A stretch of DNA of 64,000 nt from CAVZBW01 sp963773635 (GTDB lineage Bacteria; Actinomycetota; Acidimicrobiia; Acidimicrobiales; RAAP-2): assembly GCA_963773635.1 (NCBI GenBank), contig CAVZBW010000005.1, forward strand, positions 2,976,001 to 3,040,000, given 5' to 3'. Positions 7,310 to 16,235 of this stretch are shown here, piece after piece (position 1 is the stretch's first letter; every line of letters starts with the position of its first letter). Under the pieces are notes generated by a model that worked only from the letters and a program-made list of their open reading frames with translations, made no database searches and was not told the origin of the DNA. Made by a program: the position numbers and the translations under genes.

Positions 7310-9367
7310 ATGGCCCAGCGGATCGAGGATTACGCCATGATCGGCGATCTGCATTCCGCCGCCCTAGTGGGCCGGGACGGGTCCATCGACTGGCTGTGCT
7401 TCCCGCGCTTTGACTCCGAGTCCTGCTTTTCGCGCCTCCTCGGACACGAACAGCACGGGTTCTGGCGCATCGCCCCGGTCGGCGCGCCGGCTTCGGTGAC
7501 CGCGGTGCGGCGGAGGTACCGCCCGGGCACGCTCGTGCTGGAGACCGAGTTCGAGACCGAGGACGGACGTATCCGGGTCACCGATTGCATGCCCATCCGG
7601 GAGGACCACCCGCAGGTCGTCCGCGTGGTCGAGGGTCTGTCGGGCAGGGTGCCGATGCAGATGGACCTGGTGATCCGCTTCGGCTACGGGCAGGGTCTCC
7701 CGTGGGTCATGCAAAACGACGGGTTGCTCACCGCGACCGCCGGTCCCGACGCCCTCGCGCTCTTCACCCGTGCCGAGACCCGGGGACAGGATTTCCGCAC
7801 CGTCTCCGAGTTCACGATCTCCGAGGGCCAGCAGGTCCCGTTCTCGCTCATCTACTTTCCCTCGCACCTGACGCCTCCCCGTCCCATCGATCCCTGGTAC
7901 GCGATCGCTACGACGACTCGGTGGTGGGAGGACTGGACTGCGGGGTGCTCGTATCAGGGGGACTACCAGGAGGCCGTGGTCCGGTCGTTGATCACGCTCA
8001 AGGCGCTGACCTACGAGCCGACCGGAGGGATCGTCGCGGCCGCCACGACGTCGCTACCGGAGAGCCTCGGTGGGTCGCGCAACTGGGATTACCGGTACTG
8101 CTGGCTGCGTGACGCGACCCTCACTCTCGAGTCCCTCATGAAGGGCGGATACTACGACGAGGCCATGTCGTGGAGGGACTGGCTGCTACGAGCGGTCGCC
8201 GGAGACGCGACCAAGTTGCAGATCATGTACGGCCCTTCGGGCGAGCGGCGGTTGGACGAGTGGGAGGTCGAGTGGCTGCCGGGCTACGAGAGCGCCGCTC
8301 CGGTGAGGGTGGGAAACGCCGCAGCCGGCCAGTTCCAGCTCGACGTGTACGGAGAGGTCATGTCGGCGTTTCAGACGTCGTGTTCCGTGACCGGGATGCA
8401 CAGCAAGGCGCAATGGAGCCTGCAGCGGGCGCTGATCGATTTCGTCGAGCAGTCGTGGAGCCAGCCCGACGACGGCATCTGGGAGGTACGTGGGCCACGC
8501 CGGCACTTCACGCACTCCAAGATGATGGCCTGGGTGGCGGTCGATCGGGGAGTGCGCACGATGGAGCAGTGGCCGGTCGAGGGACCCTTGGACCGGTGGC
8601 GGGCCCTTCGCGACGAGATCCACGCCGACGTGTTGGCCAAGGGCTTCAACGAGCGCAGGCAGGCGTTCACGCAGTACTACGGCTGCGACGACCTGGATGC
8701 CAGCATCCTCATGATGCCGTTGGTCGGGTTTCTCCCGGCGACGGATCCCCGGATGGTCAGCACGATCGAGGCCATCGAGCGAGAGCTCACCGAAGGAGGT
8801 TTCGTCCTGCGTTACGCCACCAAGGACGACGGCATGGTGGACGGGCTCTCCGGCCGCGAGGGCGCCTTTTTGGCGTGCTCCTTCTGGCTCGCCGACTGCC
8901 TCCACATGATCGGTCGGGTCGACGACGCACGGGAGCTCTTCGAGCGTCTCATCGGACTCTCCAACGATGTCGGACTCCTGTCAGAGGAGTACGACCACGT
9001 GACGGGACGCCAGGTCGGCAACTTCCCCCAGGCCTTCTCCCACGTGTCGCTGGTCAATACCGCTTACCGCCTCTCGGGCAGCACCGCCCCGGAGCCGGGT
9101 ACCCCCGAACACGAGGCCCTCGGCCACCGGATCCGCGGTTGTCTGGGCGCGCCGGCCGGCGCGGGCGGCGAGACCCAGCAGGTAGGACCCTTTCGCCGGG
9201 CCTCGGGCGGTGCCCAGAAGTGGCACAGCGAGAGCTGGGTCGGTCACGACGCGTCCGACTCCTCCCGGGGCGAGGTACCGTCATTGGCCGAAGAGGTGCC
9301 GAGCTCCGATGGCCACGACGCTGGCCGGAAGAAGCGAGGGCCGGGAACGCGAGGCGCAGGAACCTAA
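7310..9367 (+). CDS. Glycoside hydrolase family 15 protein (trehalase/glucoamylase type)
   Basis: The start MAQRIEDYAMIGDLHSAALV, the motif GRDGSIDWLCFPRFDS and the later RNWDYRYCWLRDATLTLESL are hallmarks of GH15 (alpha/alpha)6-barrel enzymes. In mycobacteria close relatives act as trehalases, so hydrolysis of trehalose or maltooligosaccharides is the likely reaction. The last part, after residue about 620, is low-complexity and Ser/Gly/Glu-rich. An in-frame ATG three codons upstream (7301) is possible, but conserved sequence begins at 7310. It precedes a glucose dehydrogenase, which could oxidise the glucose released. Confidence 0.88.
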   Translation: MAQRIEDYAMIGDLHSAALVGRDGSIDWLCFPRFDSESCFSRLLGHEQHGFWRIAPVGAPASVTAVRRRYRPGTLVLETEFETEDGRIRVTDCMPIREDHPQVVRVVEGLSGRVPMQMDLVIRFGYGQGLPWVMQNDGLLTATAGPDALALFTRAETRGQDFRTVSEFTISEGQQVPFSLIYFPSHLTPPRPIDPWYAIATTTRWWEDWTAGCSYQGDYQEAVVRSLITLKALTYEPTGGIVAAATTSLPESLGGSRNWDYRYCWLRDATLTLESLMKGGYYDEAMSWRDWLLRAVAGDATKLQIMYGPSGERRLDEWEVEWLPGYESAAPVRVGNAAAGQFQLDVYGEVMSAFQTSCSVTGMHSKAQWSLQRALIDFVEQSWSQPDDGIWEVRGPRRHFTHSKMMAWVAVDRGVRTMEQWPVEGPLDRWRALRDEIHADVLAKGFNERRQAFTQYYGCDDLDASILMMPLVGFLPATDPRMVSTIEAIERELTEGGFVLRYATKDDGMVDGLSGREGAFLACSFWLADCLHMIGRVDDARELFERLIGLSNDVGLLSEEYDHVTGRQVGNFPQAFSHVSLVNTAYRLSGSTAPEPGTPEHEALGHRIRGCLGAPAGAGGETQQVGPFRRASGGAQKWHSESWVGHDASDSSRGEVPSLAEEVPSSDGHDAGRKKRGPGTRGAGT

Positions 9368-9420
9368 GGCGCAGAAGCCTCGGGCGCAAGAACCGCAGGC
9401 GCCGGCACAGGAACCCAAGG
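9350..9420. repeat. Imperfect short tandem repeats around GCGCAGGAACC
   Basis: Units of roughly 15 bases, each containing GCGCA followed by a run such as GAAGCC or GAACC, recur about five times across the end of the GH15 gene and the gap to the next gene. Confidence 0.5.
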
Positions 9421-9433
9421 GGAAGGAGCATCC

Positions 9434-10483
9434 ATGAAGGCCTTGACCGTCGTACCGATGCGGGCAGGCTCCGCAGAGCTCTCCGATGTGGCAGACCCGC
9501 CTCACGACGACGGTCCCGTCCTCGTCGAGACCCAGGCCGTGGGCATCTGCGGGACGGATATCGAGATCCTGTCGGGCGAGTACGGCTGGGCGCCGCCGGG
9601 TCGCGAGCGGCTGGTGCTCGGGCACGAGTCCCTGGGGAAGGTCGTCGACGCCCCGGAAGGCTCGGGATTCGCGGCCGGCGACCTGGTGGTCGGGATCGTC
9701 CGACGGCCCGATCCCGTGCCGTGCGCCAACTGCGCGGTCGGCGAGTGGGACTTTTGCCGCAACGGGCAGTACACGGAGCGAGGGATCAAGGCGCACGACG
9801 GCTACCTCTCGGAGCGCTACCGCATCACCGCCGACTACCTCGTCAAGGTGGACAGCTCGCTCGGGCTCCACGGCGTGCTGCTCGAGCCGACGAGCGTCGT
9901 GGCCAAGGCCTGGGAGCAGGTGGATCGCATCGGCGGCCGTGCGCACTGGGCGCCTCGCCGGGCAGTGGTCACCGGTGCAGGCCCCATCGGCCTGCTCGCG
10001 GCGCTCATCGGCGTGCAACGTGGCCTCGAAGTGCACGTCATCGACCGGGTCAGCGAAGGTCCCAAGCCGGAGCTGGTCAAGGCGCTCGGCGCCAGCTACC
10101 ACACCGGCACGATCGACCAGGCGTGCCAGGATCCGGACGTCGTGATCGAGTGCACGGGGGTCGGGTCGCTCGTGTTCGACGCCATGCACCATGCCGCCTC
10201 TGGCGGGGTCGTCTGTCTCACCGGCGTGTCCTCGGGCGGGCACTCTCTCTCGTTGGACGCCGGGCAGCTCAACCGGGAGATGGTCCTCGAAAACGAGGCC
10301 GTGGTCGGCTCCGTCAACGCCAACCGTCGCCACTACGAGGGCGCGGCCGAGGTGCTCGCCCAGGCGGACCCCGATTGGTTGGCCGGTCTCATCACTCGCC
10401 GCGTGCCCCTGGAGGAGTGGGAGAGCGCGCTCAACCGGGAGAAGGACGACATCAAGGTGGTGATCGAGGTGGCCTCCGAGTGA
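9434..10483 (+). CDS. Zinc-dependent glucose 1-dehydrogenase-like enzyme
   Basis: This is a medium-chain dehydrogenase of 349 residues. Catalytic zinc ligands are Cys39 (GICGTD), His64 and Glu65 (LGHES). The nucleotide-binding loop VVTGAGPIGLLAAL lies near residue 177. The EPTSVVAKAWEQ segment and the absence of the four-cysteine structural-zinc set of ordinary alcohol dehydrogenases favour the glucose dehydrogenase branch. The ATG has a good ribosome site (GGGGAAGGAG). It follows the GH15 gene by 66 bases, which supports a role in oxidising free sugar. Confidence 0.8.
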   Translation: MKALTVVPMRAGSAELSDVADPPHDDGPVLVETQAVGICGTDIEILSGEYGWAPPGRERLVLGHESLGKVVDAPEGSGFAAGDLVVGIVRRPDPVPCANCAVGEWDFCRNGQYTERGIKAHDGYLSERYRITADYLVKVDSSLGLHGVLLEPTSVVAKAWEQVDRIGGRAHWAPRRAVVTGAGPIGLLAALIGVQRGLEVHVIDRVSEGPKPELVKALGASYHTGTIDQACQDPDVVIECTGVGSLVFDAMHHAASGGVVCLTGVSSGGHSLSLDAGQLNREMVLENEAVVGSVNANRRHYEGAAEVLAQADPDWLAGLITRRVPLEEWESALNREKDDIKVVIEVASE

Positions 10484-10503
10484 GGGGTGGCCTCCGAGTG
10501 AGT
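10468..10503. repeat. 18-bp tandem duplication at the end of the glucose dehydrogenase gene
   Basis: GGTGGCCTCCGAGTGAG plus one base occurs twice in a row. The duplicated unit contains the stop codon, so the second copy is a leftover of the 3' end in the intergenic gap. Confidence 0.85.
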
Positions 10504-10514
10504 CGCGACGCTCG

Positions 10515-11498
10515 ATGAGTGATCGCTCGGGATCGAGCCCGGCGGCGCCGACCACACCGTCCGACGCCGGGGATGACCGCCACCGCAGCATCGGATCCGG
10601 CGTGCTCGAGATCGACACGCTGCTCGGCGGGTGGCGGCGGGTCACCGCCGGGTACCTGATCGAGGGACCCGCCCCGGTGCTCGTCGAGACGGGAAGCCAG
10701 TCTTCCGTGCCGGCCCTCCTCGACTCCCTTCAGCGACTCGGTGTCGGAGCCTCCGACCTCGCCGGAGTGGTCGTCACCCACATCCATCTCGATCACGCCG
10801 GGGGGGTGGGGGACGTGGCGCGTGCGTTCCCGGCGGCAACGGTCTACGTACACGAGAAGGGCGCCCGGCACCTGGCCGACCCCACCCGCCTGATCGATTC
10901 CGCGGCCAGGGTGTACGGGTCGCTGCTCGACTCCCTTTACGGACGGCTCGATCCGACGCCCGCCGAACGCATACGCGTCCTCCCGGACGACGAGACGATC
11001 CCGATCGGTCCCGACCGGGTCCTCACCGCCGTCGACTCGCCGGGCCATGCCAAGCACCACGTCGGTTTGCACGACTCGGTGACCGGGATCTTGTTCGCAG
11101 GCGACGCGGTCGGGGTCAAGCTGCCGGACGGCGGCGTGCTCAGACCGGCCACCCCGCCGCCGGACTTCGATCTCGACCAGGCGCTGGAGTCGTTGCGACG
11201 CTTCGCGGCCCGCCGGCCGACCGGCATCGCCCTGGCGCACTACGGCCTCTTGCCGAACCCCCAAGAGCTCCTGGAGGAGGCGGAGGGGGTCCTGCGGCAG
11301 TGGGCCGAGACGGCCGAGGCGGCCTACCGGTCGGGTGACGACATCGCGGAGGCGCTGGCGCGGCGCTTCGATTCCGACGTGGCCGGACTGGCGCCCGAGC
11401 ACCTCGAGAAGCTCGAGGTCATGAACGGCGTCCATTCCAACGCCGCCGGGCTTCGGAGGTGGCTCGACCAGCGCGAGCGGCCCGCCGCCGGCGCCTGA
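10515..11498 (+). CDS. Metallo-beta-lactamase-fold hydrolase
   Basis: The 327 residues include the metal-binding motif VTHIHLDHAGGV (near residue 87), FAGDAVG (near 195) and a final metal histidine in LAHYGLL (near 237). Such proteins hydrolyse thioesters, lactones or related substrates; the exact substrate is not evident. The C-terminal 90 residues are helical and resemble the dimerising tail of the thiolesterase-type group. The first 25 residues are low-complexity. It ends 17 bases before the next start. Confidence 0.82.
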   Translation: MSDRSGSSPAAPTTPSDAGDDRHRSIGSGVLEIDTLLGGWRRVTAGYLIEGPAPVLVETGSQSSVPALLDSLQRLGVGASDLAGVVVTHIHLDHAGGVGDVARAFPAATVYVHEKGARHLADPTRLIDSAARVYGSLLDSLYGRLDPTPAERIRVLPDDETIPIGPDRVLTAVDSPGHAKHHVGLHDSVTGILFAGDAVGVKLPDGGVLRPATPPPDFDLDQALESLRRFAARRPTGIALAHYGLLPNPQELLEEAEGVLRQWAETAEAAYRSGDDIAEALARRFDSDVAGLAPEHLEKLEVMNGVHSNAAGLRRWLDQRERPAAGA

Positions 11499-11502
11499 CG
11501 AC

Positions 11503-11508
11503 TACCGT
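11503..11508 (+). promoter_or_regulatory. -10 element of a leaderless transcript (TACCGT)
   Basis: TACCGT lies seven bases before the ATG at 11516. Confidence 0.5.
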
Positions 11509-11515
11509 TTCGGTC

Positions 11516-12715
11516 ATGCCTGCGACCGACAAGTTGCCCTCTGGCGACCTGGCCTTTGACGCCGACAATCACTACTACGAGGCACTCGACGCCTTTACTC
11601 GCCACCTCGATCCCAAGCTGGGCGGCCGGGTCCTTCAATGGGCGGAGATCGACGGTCGCCGGTACCACGTGGTCGGAGGTCGGGTGAACCACGCGGTCGT
11701 CAATCCCACCTTCGATCCGGTGGCCTCGGCGGGAGCTCTGTCGGACTACTTCCGGGGCAACCCGGACGGGCGCTCCCCGATCGAGCTGCTGAGGACGCGC
11801 GAGGCGATCCGGCCCGAGTACCGGGACCGCGACGCCCGCCTCGAGGTGATGGATACCCAGGGGCTCACCAAGATGTGGCTCTTCCCGACGCTCGGCATCC
11901 TCTACGAGGAGGTGCTCAAGCACGACCCCGGGGCGGTGGTGCTCCTGTTCCGCTCCTTCAATCGCTGGCTCTCGGAGGACTGGGGATTCAACTACCGGGA
12001 CCGGATCTTCTCCGCTCCCTACGTGACGCTCGTGGACGTCGACGAGGCGGTGCGCGAGCTCGAGTGGGCCCTCGGTGAAGGTGCGCGGGTCCTCGTGATG
12101 CGCCCCGCCGCACCGGTCACGGCCTCCGGCCAGCGGTCCCCCGTCGATCCCGTCTTCGACCCGTTTTGGGCGAGGGTCAACGAGGCGGGCATCACGGTCG
12201 TCGCGCACGCCGGCGACAGCGGACTGTCGACCAACGGCTACGCCCCGGAGGGCTTTTCGGCGACCTTCGGCGAGGGCGGCGGTCCCAACATCAAGCTCTT
12301 CTCGATCGAGCGGGCCGCCCACGACTTCCTCGCGACCCTGGTGCTCGGCAAGCTGTTCGACCGGTTCCCCAACCTGCGGGTGGCCTCGGTCGAGAACGGG
12401 TCGGAGTTCCTCTCCTACCTGTTTCGCAAGCTCGCCAGCGTGGCCAAGAAGACGCCGGGCTATTTCTCGGAGAACCCGGTCGAGACCTTCCGCCGGCACG
12501 TCTGGATCAACCCGTTTTGGGAGGACGACGTCCAGGAGGTCGTCGAGCTCATGGGCGCCGACCGGGTCATCTTCGGTTCCGACTGGCCCCACATCGAGGG
12601 GCTGCCCGATCCGCTGGACTATCTCACCGAGCTGCAGAAGTTCGACGACGAGTCCGTGCGCCGCATCATGTGGGCCAACGCGGCAGAGCTCAACGAGCTC
12701 CAGCCGGCAAGTTGA
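11516..12715 (+). CDS. Amidohydrolase-family protein (amidohydrolase 2 type)
   Basis: This is a metal-dependent TIM-barrel hydrolase or decarboxylase of 399 residues. DADNHYYE near residue 15 replaces the usual DxHxH entrance motif and keeps one histidine. VVAHAGD near 229, SVENGSEFL near 288 and FGSDWPHIEG near 352 carry the later metal and catalytic residues. In actinobacteria such genes often sit with fatty-acid or steroid degradation genes; the next gene is an acyl-CoA ligase. The upstream start at 11459 lies inside the previous gene and lacks similarity, so I used the ATG at 11516. Confidence 0.85.
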   Translation: MPATDKLPSGDLAFDADNHYYEALDAFTRHLDPKLGGRVLQWAEIDGRRYHVVGGRVNHAVVNPTFDPVASAGALSDYFRGNPDGRSPIELLRTREAIRPEYRDRDARLEVMDTQGLTKMWLFPTLGILYEEVLKHDPGAVVLLFRSFNRWLSEDWGFNYRDRIFSAPYVTLVDVDEAVRELEWALGEGARVLVMRPAAPVTASGQRSPVDPVFDPFWARVNEAGITVVAHAGDSGLSTNGYAPEGFSATFGEGGGPNIKLFSIERAAHDFLATLVLGKLFDRFPNLRVASVENGSEFLSYLFRKLASVAKKTPGYFSENPVETFRRHVWINPFWEDDVQEVVELMGADRVIFGSDWPHIEGLPDPLDYLTELQKFDDESVRRIMWANAAELNELQPAS

Positions 12716-12861
12716 AGCTGACGGCAGCGGGACCTTGGGCCCTTGCCTACCGGGATCGGAGCGGTCAGCCTCGCTAGTGGTGGGTCACAGGCCCCATTGA
12801 CGGGCCACAGCGTCCCATTGATGAGCCCGATGGGGGCCTCGAGTAGTACGGGAAGTGCGAC

Positions 12862-14682
12862 ATGCAGATAGGGGTATCTCCGGAGATCGTCGGTGGCACG
12901 ATCGTCGACACGCTGCGTGACAATGGCCAGCGTTTTCCCGGCCGTCCGGCGCTCCGGCGCCGCACGCCGGACGGTTGGGAGACCCTGACCTATCGCGACT
13001 ACGTGCAGCGGGTCGCCGAGATCACCGCCGGGCTGGTGGAGATGGGCGTCGGGCCGTCGGAGCACGTCGCGATCCTGTCCAACAACCGGGTCGAGTGGCA
13101 TCTGGCCGACTTCGGGTCCATGGCCGTCGGCGCGGCCGTCGTGCCCATCTACCAGACGAGCTCGGCCGAGCAGGTGGCGTACATCCTGGACCATTCCGAG
13201 TCTCGGGTCTGCTTCGTCGAGGGCGAGGAATTCCTGGCCAAGCTCTTGGAGGTTCGGGACCAGCTTCCCAAGCTTCAGCGCGTCGTGGTCTTCGAGGACG
13301 GCGTCCGCTTGGACGATCCGTTCGTGGTGGGTTTCGACGAGATCTGCGCCGTCGGGGCCCAGGCCCTGGAGCGTGATCCCCATCGATTCGAACGGTTGGC
13401 CGACGCGGTCAAGCCCGACGACGTCGCGACCCTCGTCTACACGAGCGGCACCACCGGACCACCCAAGGGTGCCGAGGTGACCCACGCCAACATCATGTGG
13501 GTCATGCGGGCGGCTATCCCCTTCATCCACTTGACTAGGGGCGAGCGGTTCTTGTCGTTCCTCCCGCTGAGCCACGTCGCCGAGCGCATGATCAGCGACT
13601 TCTCCTCGGTCGCGGTGACGGGGGAGACCTGGTTCGCGAGAAGCCTCAGCACCATCGTGGAGGACCTTGCCGAGTGCCGCCCGACGATCTTCTTTGCGGT
13701 GCCCCGCGTGTGGGAGAAGCTCTACGAGGCGGTCCTGGCCCGCCTCGGGGACTCGGCCCCCGTGCTCGAATTCGTCGTCCAGCGCTACATCCGGCTTGGA
13801 CGGCAGGTCACGGCCCGGCGGCAGGCGCACAGCTCGGTGCCCCTCTGGGAGGACCTGGCGCTGCGGGGCCTGGACGCGGCGATCGGCTCGCGGATCCGCC
13901 AACAGCTGGGTCTCGACAAGGCGCACATCCTGGCGTCAAGCGCGGCGCCGGTGAGCGCGGACCTCCTCCGCTGGCTGCACGCCGTCGGGTTGCCGATCAT
14001 CGAGATCTACGGGCAGACGGAGGTGTGTGGACCCTCCACGTGCAATCCCCCGGAGGACATCCGCATCGGCACCGTCGGGGTGCCGCTGCCCGGGGTACTG
14101 GTCGAGATCGCCTCGGACGGCGAGGTGCTGGTGCGGGGCGGCAACGTCTGCCGGGGCTACTTCCGGGACCCGGAGAGCACCGCCGAGCTCATCGACGCCG
14201 ATGGCTGGATGCACACCGGCGACATCGGGCAGCTCGATGCCGACGGCTACCTCACCATCACCGGGCGCAAAAAAGATCTGATCATCACCGCGGCGGGGCA
14301 GAACATCTCGCCGCAGGAGATCGAGGAGGACCTCCGGCACAACGGCCTGATCTCGGAGGCGGTGGTCGTGGGGGAGGGACGCCGCTATCTCACGGCGCTC
14401 GTCACCCTCGATCAAGAGGCGGTGGTGCCCTGGGCGCGGCGCCACGGCAAGGTGGCCGACTACGAGGCGCTGGTCTCGGATCCCGACCTGCAAGCCGAGG
14501 TCGACCGCACGATCGAATCGGTCAACCGAAGCCATGCGCGCGTCGAGAACATCCGCAAATACCGGGTGCTGCCCCACGCATTCACGGTGGCCTCGGGCGA
14601 GTTCACCCCCACCTTCAAGGTCAAGCGCCACGCCGTGACGGAGCACTACGGTTCCCTGATCGAGGAGATGTATGCGGACTAG
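12862..14682 (+). CDS. Long-chain fatty acid-CoA ligase (FadD15-like)
   Basis: This is an AMP-forming acyl-CoA synthetase of 606 residues, which activates a fatty acid with ATP and CoA. The AMP-binding loop YTSGTTGPPKGAEVTH lies near residue 193, EIYGQTEV near 379, the hinge region TGDIGQLDADGYLTITGRKKD near 452 and the GQNISPQEIE segment near 480. Length and motifs fit the long-chain group with a 100-residue insertion before the adenylate motif. The 146-base gap upstream holds nothing coding. Confidence 0.92.
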   Translation: MQIGVSPEIVGGTIVDTLRDNGQRFPGRPALRRRTPDGWETLTYRDYVQRVAEITAGLVEMGVGPSEHVAILSNNRVEWHLADFGSMAVGAAVVPIYQTSSAEQVAYILDHSESRVCFVEGEEFLAKLLEVRDQLPKLQRVVVFEDGVRLDDPFVVGFDEICAVGAQALERDPHRFERLADAVKPDDVATLVYTSGTTGPPKGAEVTHANIMWVMRAAIPFIHLTRGERFLSFLPLSHVAERMISDFSSVAVTGETWFARSLSTIVEDLAECRPTIFFAVPRVWEKLYEAVLARLGDSAPVLEFVVQRYIRLGRQVTARRQAHSSVPLWEDLALRGLDAAIGSRIRQQLGLDKAHILASSAAPVSADLLRWLHAVGLPIIEIYGQTEVCGPSTCNPPEDIRIGTVGVPLPGVLVEIASDGEVLVRGGNVCRGYFRDPESTAELIDADGWMHTGDIGQLDADGYLTITGRKKDLIITAAGQNISPQEIEEDLRHNGLISEAVVVGEGRRYLTALVTLDQEAVVPWARRHGKVADYEALVSDPDLQAEVDRTIESVNRSHARVENIRKYRVLPHAFTVASGEFTPTFKVKRHAVTEHYGSLIEEMYAD

Positions 14683-14709
14683 CGGGACTTCGCCCGTCGA
14701 CGAGGAGCG

Positions 14710-16147
14710 ATGAACGCCCCTACCGGGGAGGGGAAGGACGTCCGCGAGATCGACGTAGGGCCGCGCCCCCTCTCCAAGTTGCGGCCGCTGCATCGGAAAG
14801 GAGCGATACGGGGAGTTGCGCGCCGCCGCGGCCGAGGCGCGCACAGAGCTTGACGGGGTCACGGTCTGGAACGTCAACTCGACGGCGGCCGGCGGCGGGG
14901 TGGCGGAGATCCTCCAGGTGCTCGTCGGTTACAGCCGGGATGCCGGGGTAGACGCGCGCTGGGTGGTGCTGCCCGGCAACCCCGACTTCTACGCCGTCAC
15001 CAAGCGGCTGCACAACCGCATGCACGGGTTCCCCGGGGACGACGGCGAGCTCGGGCTCAAGGAGGTGGACCTCTACGAGTCCATGACAGACGCCTTTGCG
15101 TCGCAGCTGCTTCGACGCATCCGGCCGGGCGACGTCGCCCTGCTCCACGACCCCCAGACGGCCGGCCTCGTGCGCCCGCTTGCCGCGGCGGGGGTCGTGA
15201 CCATCTGGCGCTGCCACATCGGGTCCGACGTCGTGAATGCCTATACCGAGGAGGCGTGGTCCTTTCTCCGACCGCACATGGAGGCGAGCGCGGCGCTGGT
15301 GTTCTCCCGCAAGGAGTACGTCCCCGAATGGGCGCCTGCGGGGAGGGTCTACGTGATCGCGCCGTCGATCGATCCGTTCTCCCCAAAGAACGAGGCGATG
15401 CCGAAGGACGAGGTCGTGCGGGTGCTTCGCGACATCAAGGTGGTCGGGCCACCGCGTCGGGCGAAGCCGCCCGTCCGGCGCAGTCGGATCTGGCCGGTCG
15501 AGCGCCCGGCAATGGTCGTCGCCGGACGGGAAACGATCGACCCACGACACCCCCTCGTCGTCCAGGTGTCGAGGTGGGATCGCTTGAAGGACATGGCGGG
15601 AGTCATGGAGGGCTTCGCCTCGACCGTAGTGGGACGGACCGACGCGCAGCTGGCCCTGGTGGGACCGCAGGTCGATGGCGTGGCCGACGATCCCGAGGGG
15701 GAGGGCATCCTCGCGGAGTGCACCGAGGCCTGGCACCACCTCCCGACGGATACGCAGCGGCGCGTGCGGCTGATCACCCTCCCCATGCAGGACCTGCGAG
15801 AAAACGCCCTCATGGTCAACGCGATCCAGCGGCAGGCCACGGTCGTGGTGCAAAAGAGCCTCGCCGAGGGCTTCGGGCTCACGGTGGCGGAGGCCATGTG
15901 GAAGGCCAAGCCGGTCGTGGCCTCCGCGGTCGGCGGCATCACCGATCAGCTCACCGCCGACACCGGGGTCCTCCTCGAGGATCCGACCGACCTCGACGCC
16001 TTCGGGCTGGCCCTGGCCTCCCTGCTCCAGCAGCCCGAGACCATCCGGGCACTGGGCGGGAGGGCCCGGCGACGCGTGATCGCCGGTTACGTCGGGGATC
16101 GCCACCTGATCGCGTACGCAACCCTCATGCGACGATTGTTGGACTGA
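14710..16147 (+). CDS. treT: Trehalose synthase TreT-like glycosyltransferase, frameshifted
   Basis: This is a GT4-type glycosyltransferase resembling TreT, which joins NDP-glucose and glucose to make trehalose. The ATG at 14710 has GAGGAG six bases upstream, and its frame encodes IDVGPRPLSKLRPL, the family's N-terminal motif. An extra C at 14791 (CTG-C-ATCGG) breaks the frame; without it the protein reads RPLIGKERYGELRAAA and continues through NSTAAGGGVAEIL, RCHIGSD and the donor-binding SLAEGFGLTVAEAMW near the end. The intact length would be about 478 residues. A TTG at 14816 begins the longest open frame but is inside the gene. Confidence 0.85.
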
Positions 16148-16148
16148 C

Positions 16149-16164
16149 GCCGGGCGCCCCCGGC
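16149..16164. terminator. Strong hairpin between convergent genes
   Basis: GCCGGG and CCCGGC pair around the loop CGCC directly after the treT stop and before the end of the HNH gene. No T-run follows. Confidence 0.4.
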
Positions 16165-16235
16165 GCCCCAGATCGAGCCTTGCACGCGCCGGCCATTCGG
16201 GGCCTTGCGAGGATCCCGGCACCGTCGACGATCAC

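Noticed and set aside
8170..10518. A 782-codon plus-strand open frame across the GH15 and glucose dehydrogenase genes
   Set aside because: It is Arg/Pro/Gly-rich without motifs and is an out-of-frame shadow of two well-supported genes; high GC removes stop codons.
14816..16147. treT starting at TTG 14816
   Set aside because: Family N-terminal motif and a ribosome site lie upstream at 14710 in the frame before the indel.
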